A stretch of 64,000 nt of DNA from NCBI RefSeq assembly GCF_026420865.1, contig NZ_JAPCWC010000003.1, positions 248,001 through 312,000 on the forward strand, in the 5' to 3' direction. Source of the stretch: Novosphingobium clariflavum. Its GTDB lineage: Bacteria > Pseudomonadota > Alphaproteobacteria > Sphingomonadales > Sphingomonadaceae. The notes under the pieces are model-generated. The model worked only from the letters and a program-made list of their open reading frames with translations, was not told the origin of the DNA and did not search any database. The position numbers and the translations under genes are program-made. Below are positions 8,756-18,112 of the stretch, piece by piece; position 1 is the stretch's first letter; the number at the start of each line of letters is the position of its first letter.

Positions 8756-11083
8756 TCAATGGACGCCGATGTTCTTGAGCGCGAAGTGCAACATGAAGGA
8801 ATCGCCCTTCTGGGCATCGCCGTTGGTCACGTAGTTGCGCCGCCAGGTTACGCCGATCTCGAGGCAGTCGTCCTCGTAGGCGACGCCGAAGCGCGTGCGC
8901 AAGGGCTGGAAGCCGTCGGAACCGTAGACCGGATCCTCGCTCCGGTTGGTCAGGTTGACGACCGCGGAGCCGAACATCGACCAGTACTTCGCGAAGGCGA
9001 CACGGCCGGCGGCGCGCAGTTCCTCGCGGTCGCGAAGGTCTTCCAGCGTTGTCGAATCGCCGTCGACGGTCTCGATGTCGATGCTGCGGTTGAGCTTCAC
9101 GTAGCCGAGTTCGAGGTAGGTCTGGTTGTTGCCCAGCGCCATGTCGAACTCGTTGCGGCGGATCGTCAGGCTATCCTTGTCGAGCCGGTAGCGGTGGATG
9201 AAGCTCACGAAGCTGCGGTAGCGCACTTCGGTCCGGCCGACGATGTCGGAGGTCTTGTTGGTGAGGCCGGTGCCGTCGGGGAAGACGGTGGCCATGTTGC
9301 TGAGGCGCACCGACTGGCCGATCGTGCTCTTGATGCGCCAGCGCGGACGCTCGAACATCCAGTCGACCCCGTAAGTGAAGCGCACCCCGTCCTCGAACCG
9401 ATCGTAACCGGGGAAGCGGTTGAGCGAGAAGAGGTTGGTGTCTTCCAGTTCGAGCGCGCGGGAATCCTCGTTGGGGATCGAGAGGTTCTGGATCTTCGGG
9501 GCGGCGACCAGCTGGACGCGCGGGGTGAAGACCTGGGTGCCGCCGAAGACCTGCCCGACCAGCGGCCATTTCACGTCGACGGCGGCCAGCGCGATGGCGC
9601 GGGTCTGCCAGCCCGGCTGGCCGCGATAGATGATGGTGTCGGTCGCGTCGTTGTCGTCCGAATGGTAGACGTCGCCGCGCATGAGGCCGGTGAACACCAC
9701 TTCCTGGCCCATGCTGGTCAGCTTGCGCAGCGACCACTGGGCGCTGGCGAAGGCGCGCTGGGTGTCCTGCCCGTCCTTGCGGGTGATCCCCATGGTGTTG
9801 GCTTCAAGCTCGAACTTGCCGCCGAGCAGCGATTCGTTGAAGCGGCGGCGATAGTCGATCACCGGGATGGCGATCGGCATCTGGCCCTGATCCTGCCCGG
9901 AGCGCATCGTCTGCGTGGTGTAGCCGGCGATCGAGAGGTAGCTGTCCTGATCGATCCGCTCGACTTCCACCGACGAACGCAGGCGGTCGTCGCGGCTGAT
10001 GTCGTAGCGGCGCAGGAACGTGCGGTCGGTTGCGCGCCGGATCGAGGCGGTCACGCTCCAGGCCGGGTCGAGCTGGAACTTGCCGTTGGCGAAGATGTAG
10101 CCGCGCAAAGCGCGTTCGCGGTTGGGATCGGGGTTGCTGTCGCTGAGCGAGATGCGGTTGCTCGAGGTCGCGTAGCCGGTGATCTGGTAGGCGCCAAGAT
10201 CGGTCAGCGCGCGATACTCGAACGAGGCCATCGGCGCGGACTTGGTGAAGACGTGGAAGGTGCCGGTCAGGTCGCGGTTGGGGGCGATCTTCCAGTAATA
10301 GGACTGGGCCACCTCGATGCCGTTCGACGGGCTCGACTTGAGGTCGGGCACCAGGAAGCCGGATACGGCGCCGCCATTGGTGCTCACCGTCAGCCCGAAC
10401 AGCGGCAGCTGGATGGCGCCGAACATCTCGAGGCGGGCGTCGGAAAAGCGCACTTCGCTGCGCTCCTCGCTGTAGATCACCGACTTGGCGAGCACGCGCC
10501 AGGTGGGATTGCGGGGGCAGCCTTCGTCGTCTGTCACCGCGCAGCCGGTATAGGCGGCGTGCTGCAGCACGACATCGCCGTTGGCCAGGCGCTCGCCCTT
10601 GTTGGCCGCCAGGCGCGCGCCTTCGCGCAGCACCAGCAGCAGGTTTTCCATCATCCCGGTCTTGAGCTCGTCGGTCAGCTCGGCCCGGTCGGTGAACAGC
10701 TGGTTGCCGTTCTGGTCGACCACGCGGACGTTGCCGGTGCCGACGATCTGGCCGGTATTGCGGTTCCAGGTGACCGTGTCGGCGCGAACGGACTGCTTGT
10801 CCTTGCGCATGACGACATTGCCGCTGGCGGTGACGGTCTCGCCGTTCTGGTCGTACTGGACGGTGTCCGCCTCGAAGGCGACAGGCACGTTGTCGGCGGT
10901 TTCCGGACCCGGTGCGGGCGGTGCGCCCTGAATCGGCGTGTTTTCGGTGGGGTGTGAAAGGTCCTGTGCCAGCGCGGCGCCAGGCAGCGCAAACGTGGTC
11001 ATCCCTGCGACAAGCAAGGGCAGGGGAAGCGATCGCAAGCGCAATTTGCGGACATGCAGCTGGGTCATGGCGGCCGGGAGCAT
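8756..11083 (-). CDS. lptD: LPS-assembly outer-membrane protein LptD
   Basis: About 775 residues. A signal peptide (hydrophobic run before GAALAQDL) is followed by an OstA/LptA-like N-terminal jellyroll domain (FEADTVQYDQNGETVTASGNVVMR onward, near residues 75-190) and then a large C-terminal beta-barrel, LptD_N/LptD_C type, to HFALKNIGVH at the end. It inserts LPS into the outer leaflet together with LptE. Two cysteine-containing spots (YTGC, DEGC in the plug region and DDCLEIG near the C-terminus) may serve disulfides as in other LptD proteins. The start at 11083 is chosen to give a normal signal peptide; 11068 is also possible. It is first gene of the lptD-surA-pdxA-rsmA set and divergent from pepA. 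Confidence 0.93.
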   Translation of the reverse strand: MLPAAMTQLHVRKLRLRSLPLPLLVAGMTTFALPGAALAQDLSHPTENTPIQGAPPAPGPETADNVPVAFEADTVQYDQNGETVTASGNVVMRKDKQSVRADTVTWNRNTGQIVGTGNVRVVDQNGNQLFTDRAELTDELKTGMMENLLLVLREGARLAANKGERLANGDVVLQHAAYTGCAVTDDEGCPRNPTWRVLAKSVIYSEERSEVRFSDARLEMFGAIQLPLFGLTVSTNGGAVSGFLVPDLKSSPSNGIEVAQSYYWKIAPNRDLTGTFHVFTKSAPMASFEYRALTDLGAYQITGYATSSNRISLSDSNPDPNRERALRGYIFANGKFQLDPAWSVTASIRRATDRTFLRRYDISRDDRLRSSVEVERIDQDSYLSIAGYTTQTMRSGQDQGQMPIAIPVIDYRRRFNESLLGGKFELEANTMGITRKDGQDTQRAFASAQWSLRKLTSMGQEVVFTGLMRGDVYHSDDNDATDTIIYRGQPGWQTRAIALAAVDVKWPLVGQVFGGTQVFTPRVQLVAAPKIQNLSIPNEDSRALELEDTNLFSLNRFPGYDRFEDGVRFTYGVDWMFERPRWRIKSTIGQSVRLSNMATVFPDGTGLTNKTSDIVGRTEVRYRSFVSFIHRYRLDKDSLTIRRNEFDMALGNNQTYLELGYVKLNRSIDIETVDGDSTTLEDLRDREELRAAGRVAFAKYWSMFGSAVVNLTNRSEDPVYGSDGFQPLRTRFGVAYEDDCLEIGVTWRRNYVTNGDAQKGDSFMLHFALKNIGVH

Positions 11084-11178
11084 GGCTTGCCTATCGCACC
11101 GCCTGTGCCTAACTGCAATCCGCTGTTGCGGCGAAGCGCACAAGTCCGTCGCTTGCCCACGAGAATTCAGGAGATCCC

Positions 11179-12639
11179 ATGAATATCCAGTTCCTTGACG
11201 CTGCTGCCGCCGGCTCGGCGCGTCTGGTCGCCCGCTTCGTGAATCAGGACGCGATTCCCGCCGATCTCGAAGCGGTGCTGGTGGAAGGCGCCAAGGCCTC
11301 GCGTTTCAGCGGCAAGGCCGGGCAGGTTTTCGAGGGTTTTGTCGAGCGTGACGGCCATGTCGTGCGCGTCGCGCTGGTCGGGCTCGGCAGCGAGGGCAAG
11401 GACCGGAAGGGCGCGGTCGAGCGTGCCGGCGCCGCCGTCGTCGCCAAGTACCTGACTTCGGGTGAAGCCGCCGTGACGCTGGACCTCACCGGCGCGGGCC
11501 TTTCGGCCGACGAGGCCGCCGGCGCGCTGCTGGGCGCGGTGCTGCGTGCATGGCGTCTCGATACCTATCGCACCAAGCTGGCCGAGGATGCCAAGCCGAG
11601 CCTCGTCGAGATCGCCGTGGTCGGCGCGCCGGAAGGCACCGAAGCGGCCTGGGCGGTCGAACAGGCCATCGTCGAGGGCGTTTCCTTCACCCGCGAACTG
11701 GTGACCGAGCCTGCCAACGCGATCTACCCGGAAACCTTCGTGGCCCGCTGCGAAGCGAAGATGGCGGGTTCGGGCCTCAAGATCCGCGTGCTCGACGACA
11801 AGGAAATGGCCGAACTCGGCATGGGTTCGCTGCTCGGCGTGGCACAGGGCTCGGTGCGTCCGGCGCGCCTGCTGGTCATGGAATGGCTGGGCGGCGCGGC
11901 CGGCGAGGCGCCCGTCGCTTTCGTGGGCAAGGGCGTGACGTTCGACACCGGCGGCATCTCGATCAAGCCGGCGGGCGGCATGGAAGACATGAAGTGGGAC
12001 ATGGGCGGCGCCGGCGCGGTGGCCGGCACCATGCTCGCGCTCGCACTGCGCAAGGCCAAGGCCAACGTGATCGGCGTCTGCGGCCTTGTGGAAAACATGC
12101 CGGACGGCAATGCCCAGCGCCCCGGTGACGTCGTCACCTCGATGTCGGGCCAGACCATCGAGGTCATCAACACCGACGCCGAGGGCCGTCTGGTGCTCTG
12201 CGATGCGCTGACCTGGGTGCAGCGCGAATACAAGCCCGCCAAGGTGGTGGACCTTGCCACCCTGACCGGCGCGATCATCCTCAGCCTCGCGCATGAATAT
12301 GCAGGGCTGTTCTCGAACAACGACGACCTTGCCGCGCAGCTCACCGCCGCCGGCAACGCATCGGGCGACCGCCTGTGGCGCATGCCGATGGGGCCGAACT
12401 ACGACAAGATGATCGAAAGCCCGATCGCCGACATGAAGAACGTCGGCCCGCGCTTCGGCGGCTCGATCACCGCGGCGCAGTTCCTGCTGCGCTTCATCGA
12501 GAACGACACCCCCTGGGCGCACCTCGACATTGCCGGCACCGTGTGGACCGACAAGCCGGGTGCGACCTGGGACAAGGGCGCATCGGGCTTCGGCGTGCGC
12601 CTGCTCGACCGCTTCGTGCGCGACACGCTCGAAGCGTAA
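11179..12639 (+). CDS. pepA: Leucyl (cytosol) aminopeptidase, M17 family
   Basis: A 486-residue dizinc aminopeptidase with AGGAG seven bases before the ATG. Signature blocks are intact: VGKGVTFDTGGISIKPAGGMEDMKWDM (metal-binding Lys and Asp, with the catalytic Lys), the NTDAEGRLVLCDAL motif that defines M17, and LTGAIILSLAHEYAG. It removes N-terminal amino acids from peptides in the cytoplasm. It is followed 28 bp later by holC, an order seen in many Gram-negative bacteria. Besides housekeeping turnover it could help digest peptides imported by the distal glycoprotein locus, but nothing here links them. Confidence 0.96.
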   Translation: MNIQFLDAAAAGSARLVARFVNQDAIPADLEAVLVEGAKASRFSGKAGQVFEGFVERDGHVVRVALVGLGSEGKDRKGAVERAGAAVVAKYLTSGEAAVTLDLTGAGLSADEAAGALLGAVLRAWRLDTYRTKLAEDAKPSLVEIAVVGAPEGTEAAWAVEQAIVEGVSFTRELVTEPANAIYPETFVARCEAKMAGSGLKIRVLDDKEMAELGMGSLLGVAQGSVRPARLLVMEWLGGAAGEAPVAFVGKGVTFDTGGISIKPAGGMEDMKWDMGGAGAVAGTMLALALRKAKANVIGVCGLVENMPDGNAQRPGDVVTSMSGQTIEVINTDAEGRLVLCDALTWVQREYKPAKVVDLATLTGAIILSLAHEYAGLFSNNDDLAAQLTAAGNASGDRLWRMPMGPNYDKMIESPIADMKNVGPRFGGSITAAQFLLRFIENDTPWAHLDIAGTVWTDKPGATWDKGASGFGVRLLDRFVRDTLEA

Positions 12640-12667
12640 TTGGCTCGTAGAAGGGCAGGGCCGCGAC

Positions 12668-13105
12668 ATGCGCGTCGATTTCTATCAGCTCAGTCGTGAT
12701 CCTGCCGAAAGCGCTCTGGCGCTGATCGCCGGAAAGGTCGCGGGGAATGGCGAGCGCCTGCTTGTCGTTTCCGGCGACCTCGGCCAGCGCCAGCGTATCT
12801 GCCAGGCGCTGTGGTCGGTCGGCCCCGAAAGCTTCCTCGCCAACGGTTTCGCGGGCGAGAACGGCGAGGACCGCCAGCCGATCCTCATTTCCGATGAGCC
12901 GCAGCCGGCCAACGGCGCGAAGTTCATGGCGATCGCCGACGGCCAGTGGCGCGAAGGGGCGGAGCCGTTCGCGCGCACCTTCTTCCTGTTCGACCAGTCC
13001 ACCCTCCAGCACGCGCGCGAAACATGGCGCGCGCTACGGGAGCGGGAAGGGGTCGAGCATTACTACTGGAAGCAGGACGGCGGGAGATGGGTTCAGGCCG
13101 GATGA
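12668..13105 (+). CDS. holC: DNA polymerase III chi subunit
   Basis: A 145-residue protein beginning MRVDFYQLSRDPAESALALI. Chi family features are the N-terminal beta-strand FYQLSR, the GERLLVVSGDLGQRQRICQALW helix-strand unit, the buried QPILISDEPQPANG segment and a C-terminal helix with REREGVEHYYWKQDGGRW. Chi joins the clamp loader to single-stranded DNA-binding protein. The in-frame start at 12668 matches the family N-terminus; an upstream extension overlaps pepA and has no family resemblance. It forms a probable two-gene operon with pepA. Confidence 0.9.
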   Translation: MRVDFYQLSRDPAESALALIAGKVAGNGERLLVVSGDLGQRQRICQALWSVGPESFLANGFAGENGEDRQPILISDEPQPANGAKFMAIADGQWREGAEPFARTFFLFDQSTLQHARETWRALREREGVEHYYWKQDGGRWVQAG

Positions 13106-13139
13106 TTCTCCGCCGCTATCCCTGACCTTTCCGGCGCCC

Positions 13140-13405
13140 AGGTCGTAAACTCATAAACGGCACCATCGAGGTTTGAGGCAAAATGGCTCAGCGACAGGAG
13201 GGAAGGCGCTGGAATATGTCGATATTTCAAGACTTCCCGACGCAGCGCTGGGCCATTTTGGTCAAACCCCGAAGGGGCGCCCAAATGGCTTCCATCTCGA
13301 ACCGAAGCTGCCTTGGACGGGCAACCAGCCCGCCCGGCGGCAACTTCGGCCCGATCTGTTCGCCATTTGGGCGCCTCGATGGTGCCGTTTATGAGTTTAC
13401 GACCT
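13140..13405. mobile_element. 266-bp MITE-like element with perfect 32-bp terminal inverted repeats
   Basis: The sequence at 13140-13171 (starting AGGTCGTAAACTCATAAACG) is repeated exactly, in inverted orientation, at 13374-13405. Between the arms are two further nested inverted repeats: 13170-13193 with 13246-13267 (near-perfect), and 13277-13289 with 13362-13374 (perfect). The transcript could therefore fold as a 32 bp outer stem opening into two hairpin lobes. No credible protein is encoded, and no clear target-site duplication was seen in the few bases either side. It fills most of the holC-ndk gap. It could be a non-autonomous insertion element, or a fixed structured element. Confidence 0.72.
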
Positions 13406-13493
13406 AATTCTTGCGGAACCGCCCGTTCCCGGCTAGGGGCGCGCGCAACAATTCAAAACCCTTACTTTCGCCCCATTTTTTGAGGAACCTACC

Positions 13494-13916
13494 ATGGCGG
13501 TTACCCGCACCTTCTCGATCATCAAGCCCGACGCGACCCGCCGCAACCTGACCGGCGGCGTCACCAAGCTGCTCGAAGAAGCCGGCCTGCGCGTCGTCGC
13601 TTCGAAGCGCATTCAGCTCTCGCAGGAACAGGCCGAAGGCTTCTACGCCGTCCACAAGGAACGCCCCTTCTTCGGCGACCTCGTGTCGTTCATGATCTCG
13701 GGCCCGGTGGTCGTGCAGGTTCTCGAAGGCGAAGACGCCGTCAAGCGCAACCGCGACGTGATGGGCGCCACCAACCCGGCCGACGCCGCCGAAGGCACCA
13801 TCCGCAAGACCTACGCCGAATCGATCGAAGCCAACTCGGTCCACGGTTCGGACTCGGAAGAGAACGCGGCGATCGAAATCGCCTACTTCTTCAAGCCCGA
13901 AGAGATCGTCGGCTGA
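13494..13916 (+). CDS. ndk: Nucleoside diphosphate kinase
   Basis: A 140-residue protein of standard length with GAGG eight bases upstream of the ATG. It interconverts nucleoside di- and triphosphates through a phosphohistidine. The diagnostic blocks are [13 protein letters not shown] at the N-terminus, the P-site residues in [26 protein letters not shown], and the active-site [12 protein letters not shown] motif with the phosphorylated His. A clean terminator follows the stop. Confidence 0.97.
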   Translation: MAVTRTFSIIKPDATRRNLTGGVTKLLEEAGLRVVASKRIQLSQEQAEGFYAVHKERPFFGDLVSFMISGPVVVQVLEGEDAVKRNRDVMGATNPADAAEGTIRKTYAESIEANSVHGSDSEENAAIEIAYFFKPEEIVG

Positions 13917-13942
13917 GGCTTACGCTTCCTCCGCGCATGAAA

Positions 13943-13969
13943 GGCCGCCCCGCCCGGGCGGCCTTTTTT
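13943..13969 (+). terminator. Rho-independent terminator after ndk
   Basis: GGCCGCCC (13943-13950) pairs with GGGCGGCC (13956-13963) around a 5 nt loop, followed by TTTTTT. It lies 27 bp after the ndk stop. Confidence 0.85.
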
Positions 13970-14049
13970 GTTTCCGGGGTCTGGAGCCCGCGATTTCGGT
14001 TTGGCTGTGCCGGCATCTTTGGTATTTTCGCCCTCAAGAGGAGAGCAAG

Positions 14050-14295
14050 ATGCAAGGCATGGGTGAGACAGGCGAAGCCTGCCCCTTCGAATTCAATTTC
14101 GATCCCGCGACCTTCAAGGTCGGCGATACCGTCAGCTACCGCGTGAACGGCAGCCTCGAAGGCTTTCCCTTCGTCGGCACCCTGGTCGAGGTGCATGAGG
14201 ACCATGTGCTGATCGCCGGAGACCCGCGCGAGCCTGAAAAGCGCTATCTCGGCACCCGCGAAAGCCGGCCTCAGGTGGACTACGCGCAGATCTGA
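14050..14295 (+). CDS. Small conserved hypothetical protein
   Basis: An 81-residue protein with a strong AAGAGGAG site seven bases before its ATG. The first ten residues (MQGMGETGEA) are flexible. The rest reads as a compact beta-rich fold (FKVGDTVSYRVNGS, FPFVGTLVEVHEDHVLIAGD), resembling small SH3-like or hypervalent beta-barrel proteins that annotate as hypothetical in sphingomonads. There is no signal peptide or membrane segment, so it is probably cytoplasmic. It lies between ndk and a YdcH-type gene on the same strand. Function unknown. Confidence 0.62.
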   Translation: MQGMGETGEACPFEFNFDPATFKVGDTVSYRVNGSLEGFPFVGTLVEVHEDHVLIAGDPREPEKRYLGTRESRPQVDYAQI

Positions 14296-14384
14296 AATTT
14301 TCCGCCTTGCGCTTGATCCCGCGCAAGGCAGCGGGGCGGGTGAGGGGCTACAATCGACGCTCGATCGAGCACAGAGGAGAGCCG

Positions 14385-14639
14385 ATGACCTACAAGCCCC
14401 ACGATCTCGCCGAGGAATTCCCCGAGGACATCGAGGTCCTGCACCACCTCAAGGCCACGCGCGGCCATTTTGCCGTGCTGGCGGATCGCTACGGCGAGGT
14501 GAATGGGAAGATCAATCGCATCGAGGAGCAACTCGACGCCGCCTCCGACACGCGGCTGGAGGACCTCAAGAAAGAGCGTCTGACCTTGCTGGACCAGATC
14601 GGCCGGATGATCCGCGATGCGCGGGCGGTCGGCGCCTGA
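14385..14639 (+). CDS. YdcH/DUF465 family small coiled-coil protein
   Basis: An 84-residue protein with GAGGAGA a few bases before the ATG. It reads as two amphipathic helices, with the DUF465-like segment FAVLADRYGEVNGKINRIEE followed by RLEDLKKERLTLLDQIGRMI. Members are small helical-hairpin proteins of unknown function, widespread in alphaproteobacteria. The N-terminal half (HDLAEEFPEDIEVLHHLKATRGHF) fits the longer YdcH subtype. It converges on purN with a bidirectional hairpin between. Confidence 0.75.
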   Translation: MTYKPHDLAEEFPEDIEVLHHLKATRGHFAVLADRYGEVNGKINRIEEQLDAASDTRLEDLKKERLTLLDQIGRMIRDARAVGA

Positions 14640-14658
14640 GTTTTCAGGAAGAGGGTGG

Positions 14659-14687
14659 AAGCAGGGGAGTATAGCCCCCTGCTTTGA
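14659..14687. terminator. Bidirectional hairpin between convergent ydcH-like gene and purN
   Basis: AAGCAGGGG (14659-14667) pairs with CCCCTGCTT (14676-14684) around an 8 nt loop, so both genes could end here. The flanking A and T runs are short. Confidence 0.55.
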
Positions 14688-14696
14688 TCCCCGTTC

Positions 14697-15650
14697 TTAA
14701 AACTGATCCGCCACGTCCAGCAGCACGGTCAGCTTCTTCGGCGCCACCGCGCGCCATGAACGCGAAAGCCAGTCGGCGACCGCGTCCCAGTCGTTCTCGC
14801 CAAGGTCGAGGCGGATGCCGATCCAACCGTCGCCGAAATAGGCGGGGCGGAAGTAGCGGTCCTCGTCCTGTTCGATGAGCATGGCCTGCTCGTCCGGCCC
14901 GCTGATCTTCACTAGCAGCGCGGTGCGGCCATCTGCGTGGTGGTTCGAGCTGAAGTAGGCGAACTTCTTGCCCTTGACGATGCCGAAGCAGGGCATGCCG
15001 TGGCTGGAGATCTCGTCCGCTTCGGGCAGCGCCATGGCGCGTTCGCGCACGCGCTCCAGCAGCCACTCGGGCGAGGCCTCGCGGGTGACGAGTTCGGCAA
15101 GGCAGCGCGAATAGAGCTGGTGCTCCGCGATCAGCACCCGCGCGGCCAGCGTCTCGGCGGTGTCGCCGGGCACGATGGCGACCGGCAGCTGGCCGAGGAT
15201 CGGGCCTTCGTCGAGTTCGGGGATGACGAGGTGGACGGTCACGCCGCCGTGGCTGTCACCCGCCTCGATGGCGCGCTGGTGGGTGTGGAGGCCGGTGTAC
15301 CTGGGCAGCAGGGAGGGGTGGATGTTGACCATCCGGCCGTCCCACTTGCCGACAAACGCATCGGTGAGGATGCGCATGTACCCGGCAAGGGCGACCCATT
15401 GCGCCCCCGATTCGCGGATCGCGGCGTCCATTGCCGCGTCGTGTTCCTCGCGGCTCAGGCCCTTGTGGCTGAGCGCGAACGTCGCCACGCCCTCTGACGC
15501 GGCGAGCACGAGGCCCGACGCATCCGGTTTGTTGCTGGCGACAAGCACGATCTCATACGGGCAGCCGTCCAGCCGGCTGGCATAGAGCAGCGCGGCCATG
15601 TTGGTGCCGCTGCCCGAGATGAGAACCGCGACTTTGGCCTTCTCAGCCAA
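14697..15650 (-). CDS. purN: Phosphoribosylglycinamide formyltransferase fused to a MmcQ/YjbR-like domain
   Basis: A 317-residue protein, about 100 longer than standard PurN (roughly 190-215). Residues 1-195 are the 10-formyl-THF-dependent GAR transformylase: [22 protein letters not shown], the catalytic segment [14 protein letters not shown] with conserved Asn and His, and the Asp of LDEGPILGQ. Residues 200-317 match the MmcQ/YjbR (CyaY-like fold) family: [44 protein letters not shown] and the closing [12 protein letters not shown]. The role of that domain is unknown. The start overlaps the end of purM by 8 bp, so the two are coupled. The reading frame is continuous across the join, so this is a true fusion in the sequence given. 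Confidence 0.93.
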   Translation of the reverse strand: MAEKAKVAVLISGSGTNMAALLYASRLDGCPYEIVLVASNKPDASGLVLAASEGVATFALSHKGLSREEHDAAMDAAIRESGAQWVALAGYMRILTDAFVGKWDGRMVNIHPSLLPRYTGLHTHQRAIEAGDSHGGVTVHLVIPELDEGPILGQLPVAIVPGDTAETLAARVLIAEHQLYSRCLAELVTREASPEWLLERVRERAMALPEADEISSHGMPCFGIVKGKKFAYFSSNHHADGRTALLVKISGPDEQAMLIEQDEDRYFRPAYFGDGWIGIRLDLGENDWDAVADWLSRSWRAVAPKKLTVLLDVADQF

Positions 15651-16746
15651 GGTGGATGGCTTCCCAGTCCTCGCGGGCCGACCATTGCTCGGCCTTGCCC
15701 TGCACGGTGCAGCCCTTGTCGCCTTCCTCGATCACGCCGATCACGAAGACGGTTTCGCCCGCGGCTTCGAGTTCGGCCTTGAGCGAGGCGACTTCGTCCG
15801 GCGAGACCGCAAGGACCATGCCGATGCCGCAGTTGAAGGTGCGGGCCATCTCGCCCGGCTCGATGTTGCCCTGCGCCTGCAGGAACGCCATCAGGCGCGG
15901 CTGCGGCCAGGCGCCGACGTCGATGCGGGCATGCAGGCCCTCGGGCAGCACGCGCGGGATGTTTTCAAGCAGGCCGCCGCCGGTGATGTGGGCCAGCGCA
16001 TGGATGCGGCCGGCGCGGATGAAGGGCAGCAGGCTCTTCACGTAGATGCGCGTGGGCGCGATCAGCGCGTCGATCAGCAGCACGTCCGAATCGAACAGCG
16101 CCGGGCGGTCGAGCTTCCAGCCCTTGTCCTCGGCCAGGCGGCGGACCAGCGAATAGCCGTTCGAGTGGACGCCCGAGGAGGCCAGGCCGAGCAGGATGTC
16201 ACCATCGGCCACCTTGTCGCCGGTCAGCTGTTCGCCGCGCTCCACGGCGCCGACGCAGAAGCCGGCAAGGTCATAGTCGCCGGCGGCATACATGCCCGGC
16301 ATCTCGGCGGTCTCGCCGCCGATGAGGGCGCAGCCCGACATCTTGCAGCCTTCGGCAATACCGGCGACGACACGTTCGGCGACGCCGTTCTCAAGCTTTC
16401 CGGTGGCGAAATAATCGAGGAAGAACAGGGGCTCCGCGCCCTGGACGATAAGGTCGTTCACGCACATGGCGACAAGGTCGATGCCGATATGGTCATGGCG
16501 GTCATGGTCGATCGCCAGCTTGACCTTGGTGCCCACGCCGTCGTTCGCGGCGACCAGCAGCGGGTCCTTGTAACCGGCGGCGCGCGGGTCGAAGAATCCG
16601 CCGAACCCGCCCAGTTCGGCATCGGCGCCGGGGCGTGCGGTGGATTTCGCCAGCGGGCCGATGGCCTTCACCAGTGCGTTGCCTGCGGCGATCGAGACGC
16701 CGGCCTGCTCGTAAGAGTAGCTCTTCGGGGAGTTATCGTCGGACAT
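15643..16746 (-). CDS. purM: Phosphoribosylformylglycinamidine cyclo-ligase (AIR synthetase)
   Basis: A 367-residue enzyme for the ATP-dependent ring closure that makes aminoimidazole ribonucleotide in de novo purine synthesis. Family blocks include [15 protein letters not shown] at the N-terminus, [18 protein letters not shown], the [19 protein letters not shown] motif, [26 protein letters not shown] and [17 protein letters not shown]. It is translationally coupled to purN, which overlaps its 3' end. The divergent gene starts 70 bp away, so a promoter lies in 16747-16816. Confidence 0.97.
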   Translation of the reverse strand: MSDDNSPKSYSYEQAGVSIAAGNALVKAIGPLAKSTARPGADAELGGFGGFFDPRAAGYKDPLLVAANDGVGTKVKLAIDHDRHDHIGIDLVAMCVNDLIVQGAEPLFFLDYFATGKLENGVAERVVAGIAEGCKMSGCALIGGETAEMPGMYAAGDYDLAGFCVGAVERGEQLTGDKVADGDILLGLASSGVHSNGYSLVRRLAEDKGWKLDRPALFDSDVLLIDALIAPTRIYVKSLLPFIRAGRIHALAHITGGGLLENIPRVLPEGLHARIDVGAWPQPRLMAFLQAQGNIEPGEMARTFNCGIGMVLAVSPDEVASLKAELEAAGETVFVIGVIEEGDKGCTVQGKAEQWSAREDWEAIHLG

Positions 16747-16816
16747 TGCGCGCCCCTATCGCTTTCCGACTTGGATTTCCATTCCCGATTGGGCAAAAGG
16801 CGCCACGGTTTCGATA

Positions 16817-18112
16817 ATGGCGATCACGTTCTCCCAGAATTTCCGGCAATTGGCCGGCCACGACAAGGGTCGGCGCTGGACTGCGGCACGCGCTGCAGTG
16901 CTGCTTGGCGGCTGCGCGGCGCTTGGCTTTGCCGGATTCTCGGCCTGGCGAATCGGTGCGCAAGTCGAAGGCGACCGCGGAATCCCGCCGCTCGCCAACT
17001 CCGAAGACATTCAGGTGAACGGCATCCACGTCGACGTCTCGGGCAAGACCGGCGCCGAGGCGCGAATCGAGGGCTGGAAGCAGGCCGAAAAGGAAGCCTG
17101 GAAAAAGCTGGGTGGTCCCGACATGCCGGTGGAGGCGATCGACGCCATGGTTTCCTCGGTGGTGATCGGCCAGGAACAGGTCGGTCCTCGCCGCTATATC
17201 GCCACGCTCGGCGTGATCTTCGACAAGGGTAAGGCAGGGCAGTTCGTCGGCGGCAGCGGCGCTGTCGTGCGTTCGGCGCCGTTGCTGCTGGTGCCGGTGC
17301 TCAATTCCGGCGGTGTCCAGCAGGTCTTCGAAGTGCGCGGGCCCTGGCAGAAGGCATGGGCCGAGTTCCAGGCCTCGCAGAGCCCGGTCGATTATGTGCG
17401 TCCGGTTGGGGCCGGCGGCGAATCGCTGCTGCTCACGGCGGGGCAGACGACCCGGCGCAGCCGCCTCTGGTGGCGCGGCGTTCTTGACCAGTTCAACGCC
17501 AGCGACGTGCTGATCCCGGTCGCCCGGCTGGAGCGGCAGTGGCCCGGCGGTCCCATCCACGGCACGTTCACCGCGCGCTACGGCCCTGACAGCAGCTATC
17601 TCGACAGCTTCGAACTCGATGCGGCGAACGAGCAGGAACTGCCGGCGATGCTCGCCAAGGCGGTGGAGCGGATCGACGACATCTATCGCGGCGCGCTGTC
17701 GAGCGGCCAGTTGCACCCGGATCCGACGCTGACGATGAGCCAGGTCGCGCTCGACCGGGCCTTCGGCGAGCTGCGTAGCAAGCTGATGCCGCAGGGCGGC
17801 GCCGTGCCGGGGGGCAGTATCGCCCCGGCGACGCCGGTTGCCGTGCCGAGCGAGCCGGCGCCCGCCGCTGCTGCGGCCGAGAGCGTGACCGTACAATTCG
17901 CAAGTCCCGATGCCGGTGCGGTCGATGCCGCGCTTGCCGCCGTGCGCGGCGTGCCCGGCGTGCGGGGCGCCGCCACCGTGAGCCTGGCCATCGGTGGCAT
18001 TTCCGTGTTGCGGGTGAGCGCCGAAGGCGGTGCCGACCGGCTCGCCGCCGCGCTTCGTGCGCAAGGTTGGAAAGTCTCCGCGGGAGGCGGCGCGCTGAGG
18101 ATCAGCCGCTAG
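16817..18112 (+). CDS. Membrane-anchored protein with C-terminal HMA-like (ferredoxin-fold) domain
   Basis: A 431-residue protein. One hydrophobic segment near residues 25-45 (AARAAVLLGGCAALGFAGFSAW) would act as a signal anchor, leaving the rest in the periplasm. The region with YIATLGVIFDKGKAGQF and LLLVPVLNSGG resembles the DUF2066-type domain. An Ala/Pro-rich linker near 335-355 leads to a last domain (VTVQFASPDAGAVDAALAAVRGVPGVRGAATV) shaped like heavy-metal-associated domains, but without the CxxC metal motif. It is divergent from purM and upstream of hda. The stop codon TAG lies inside the start of an interspersed palindromic repeat. Function unknown; a membrane- or metal-related role is only suggested by the fold. 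Confidence 0.6.
   Translation: MAITFSQNFRQLAGHDKGRRWTAARAAVLLGGCAALGFAGFSAWRIGAQVEGDRGIPPLANSEDIQVNGIHVDVSGKTGAEARIEGWKQAEKEAWKKLGGPDMPVEAIDAMVSSVVIGQEQVGPRRYIATLGVIFDKGKAGQFVGGSGAVVRSAPLLLVPVLNSGGVQQVFEVRGPWQKAWAEFQASQSPVDYVRPVGAGGESLLLTAGQTTRRSRLWWRGVLDQFNASDVLIPVARLERQWPGGPIHGTFTARYGPDSSYLDSFELDAANEQELPAMLAKAVERIDDIYRGALSSGQLHPDPTLTMSQVALDRAFGELRSKLMPQGGAVPGGSIAPATPVAVPSEPAPAAAAAESVTVQFASPDAGAVDAALAAVRGVPGVRGAATVSLAIGGISVLRVSAEGGADRLAAALRAQGWKVSAGGGALRISR

Noticed and set aside
13183..13407. 74-codon open frame inside the 266-bp inverted-repeat element
   Set aside because: Its sequence is dictated by the inverted repeats; no ribosome site, no family.
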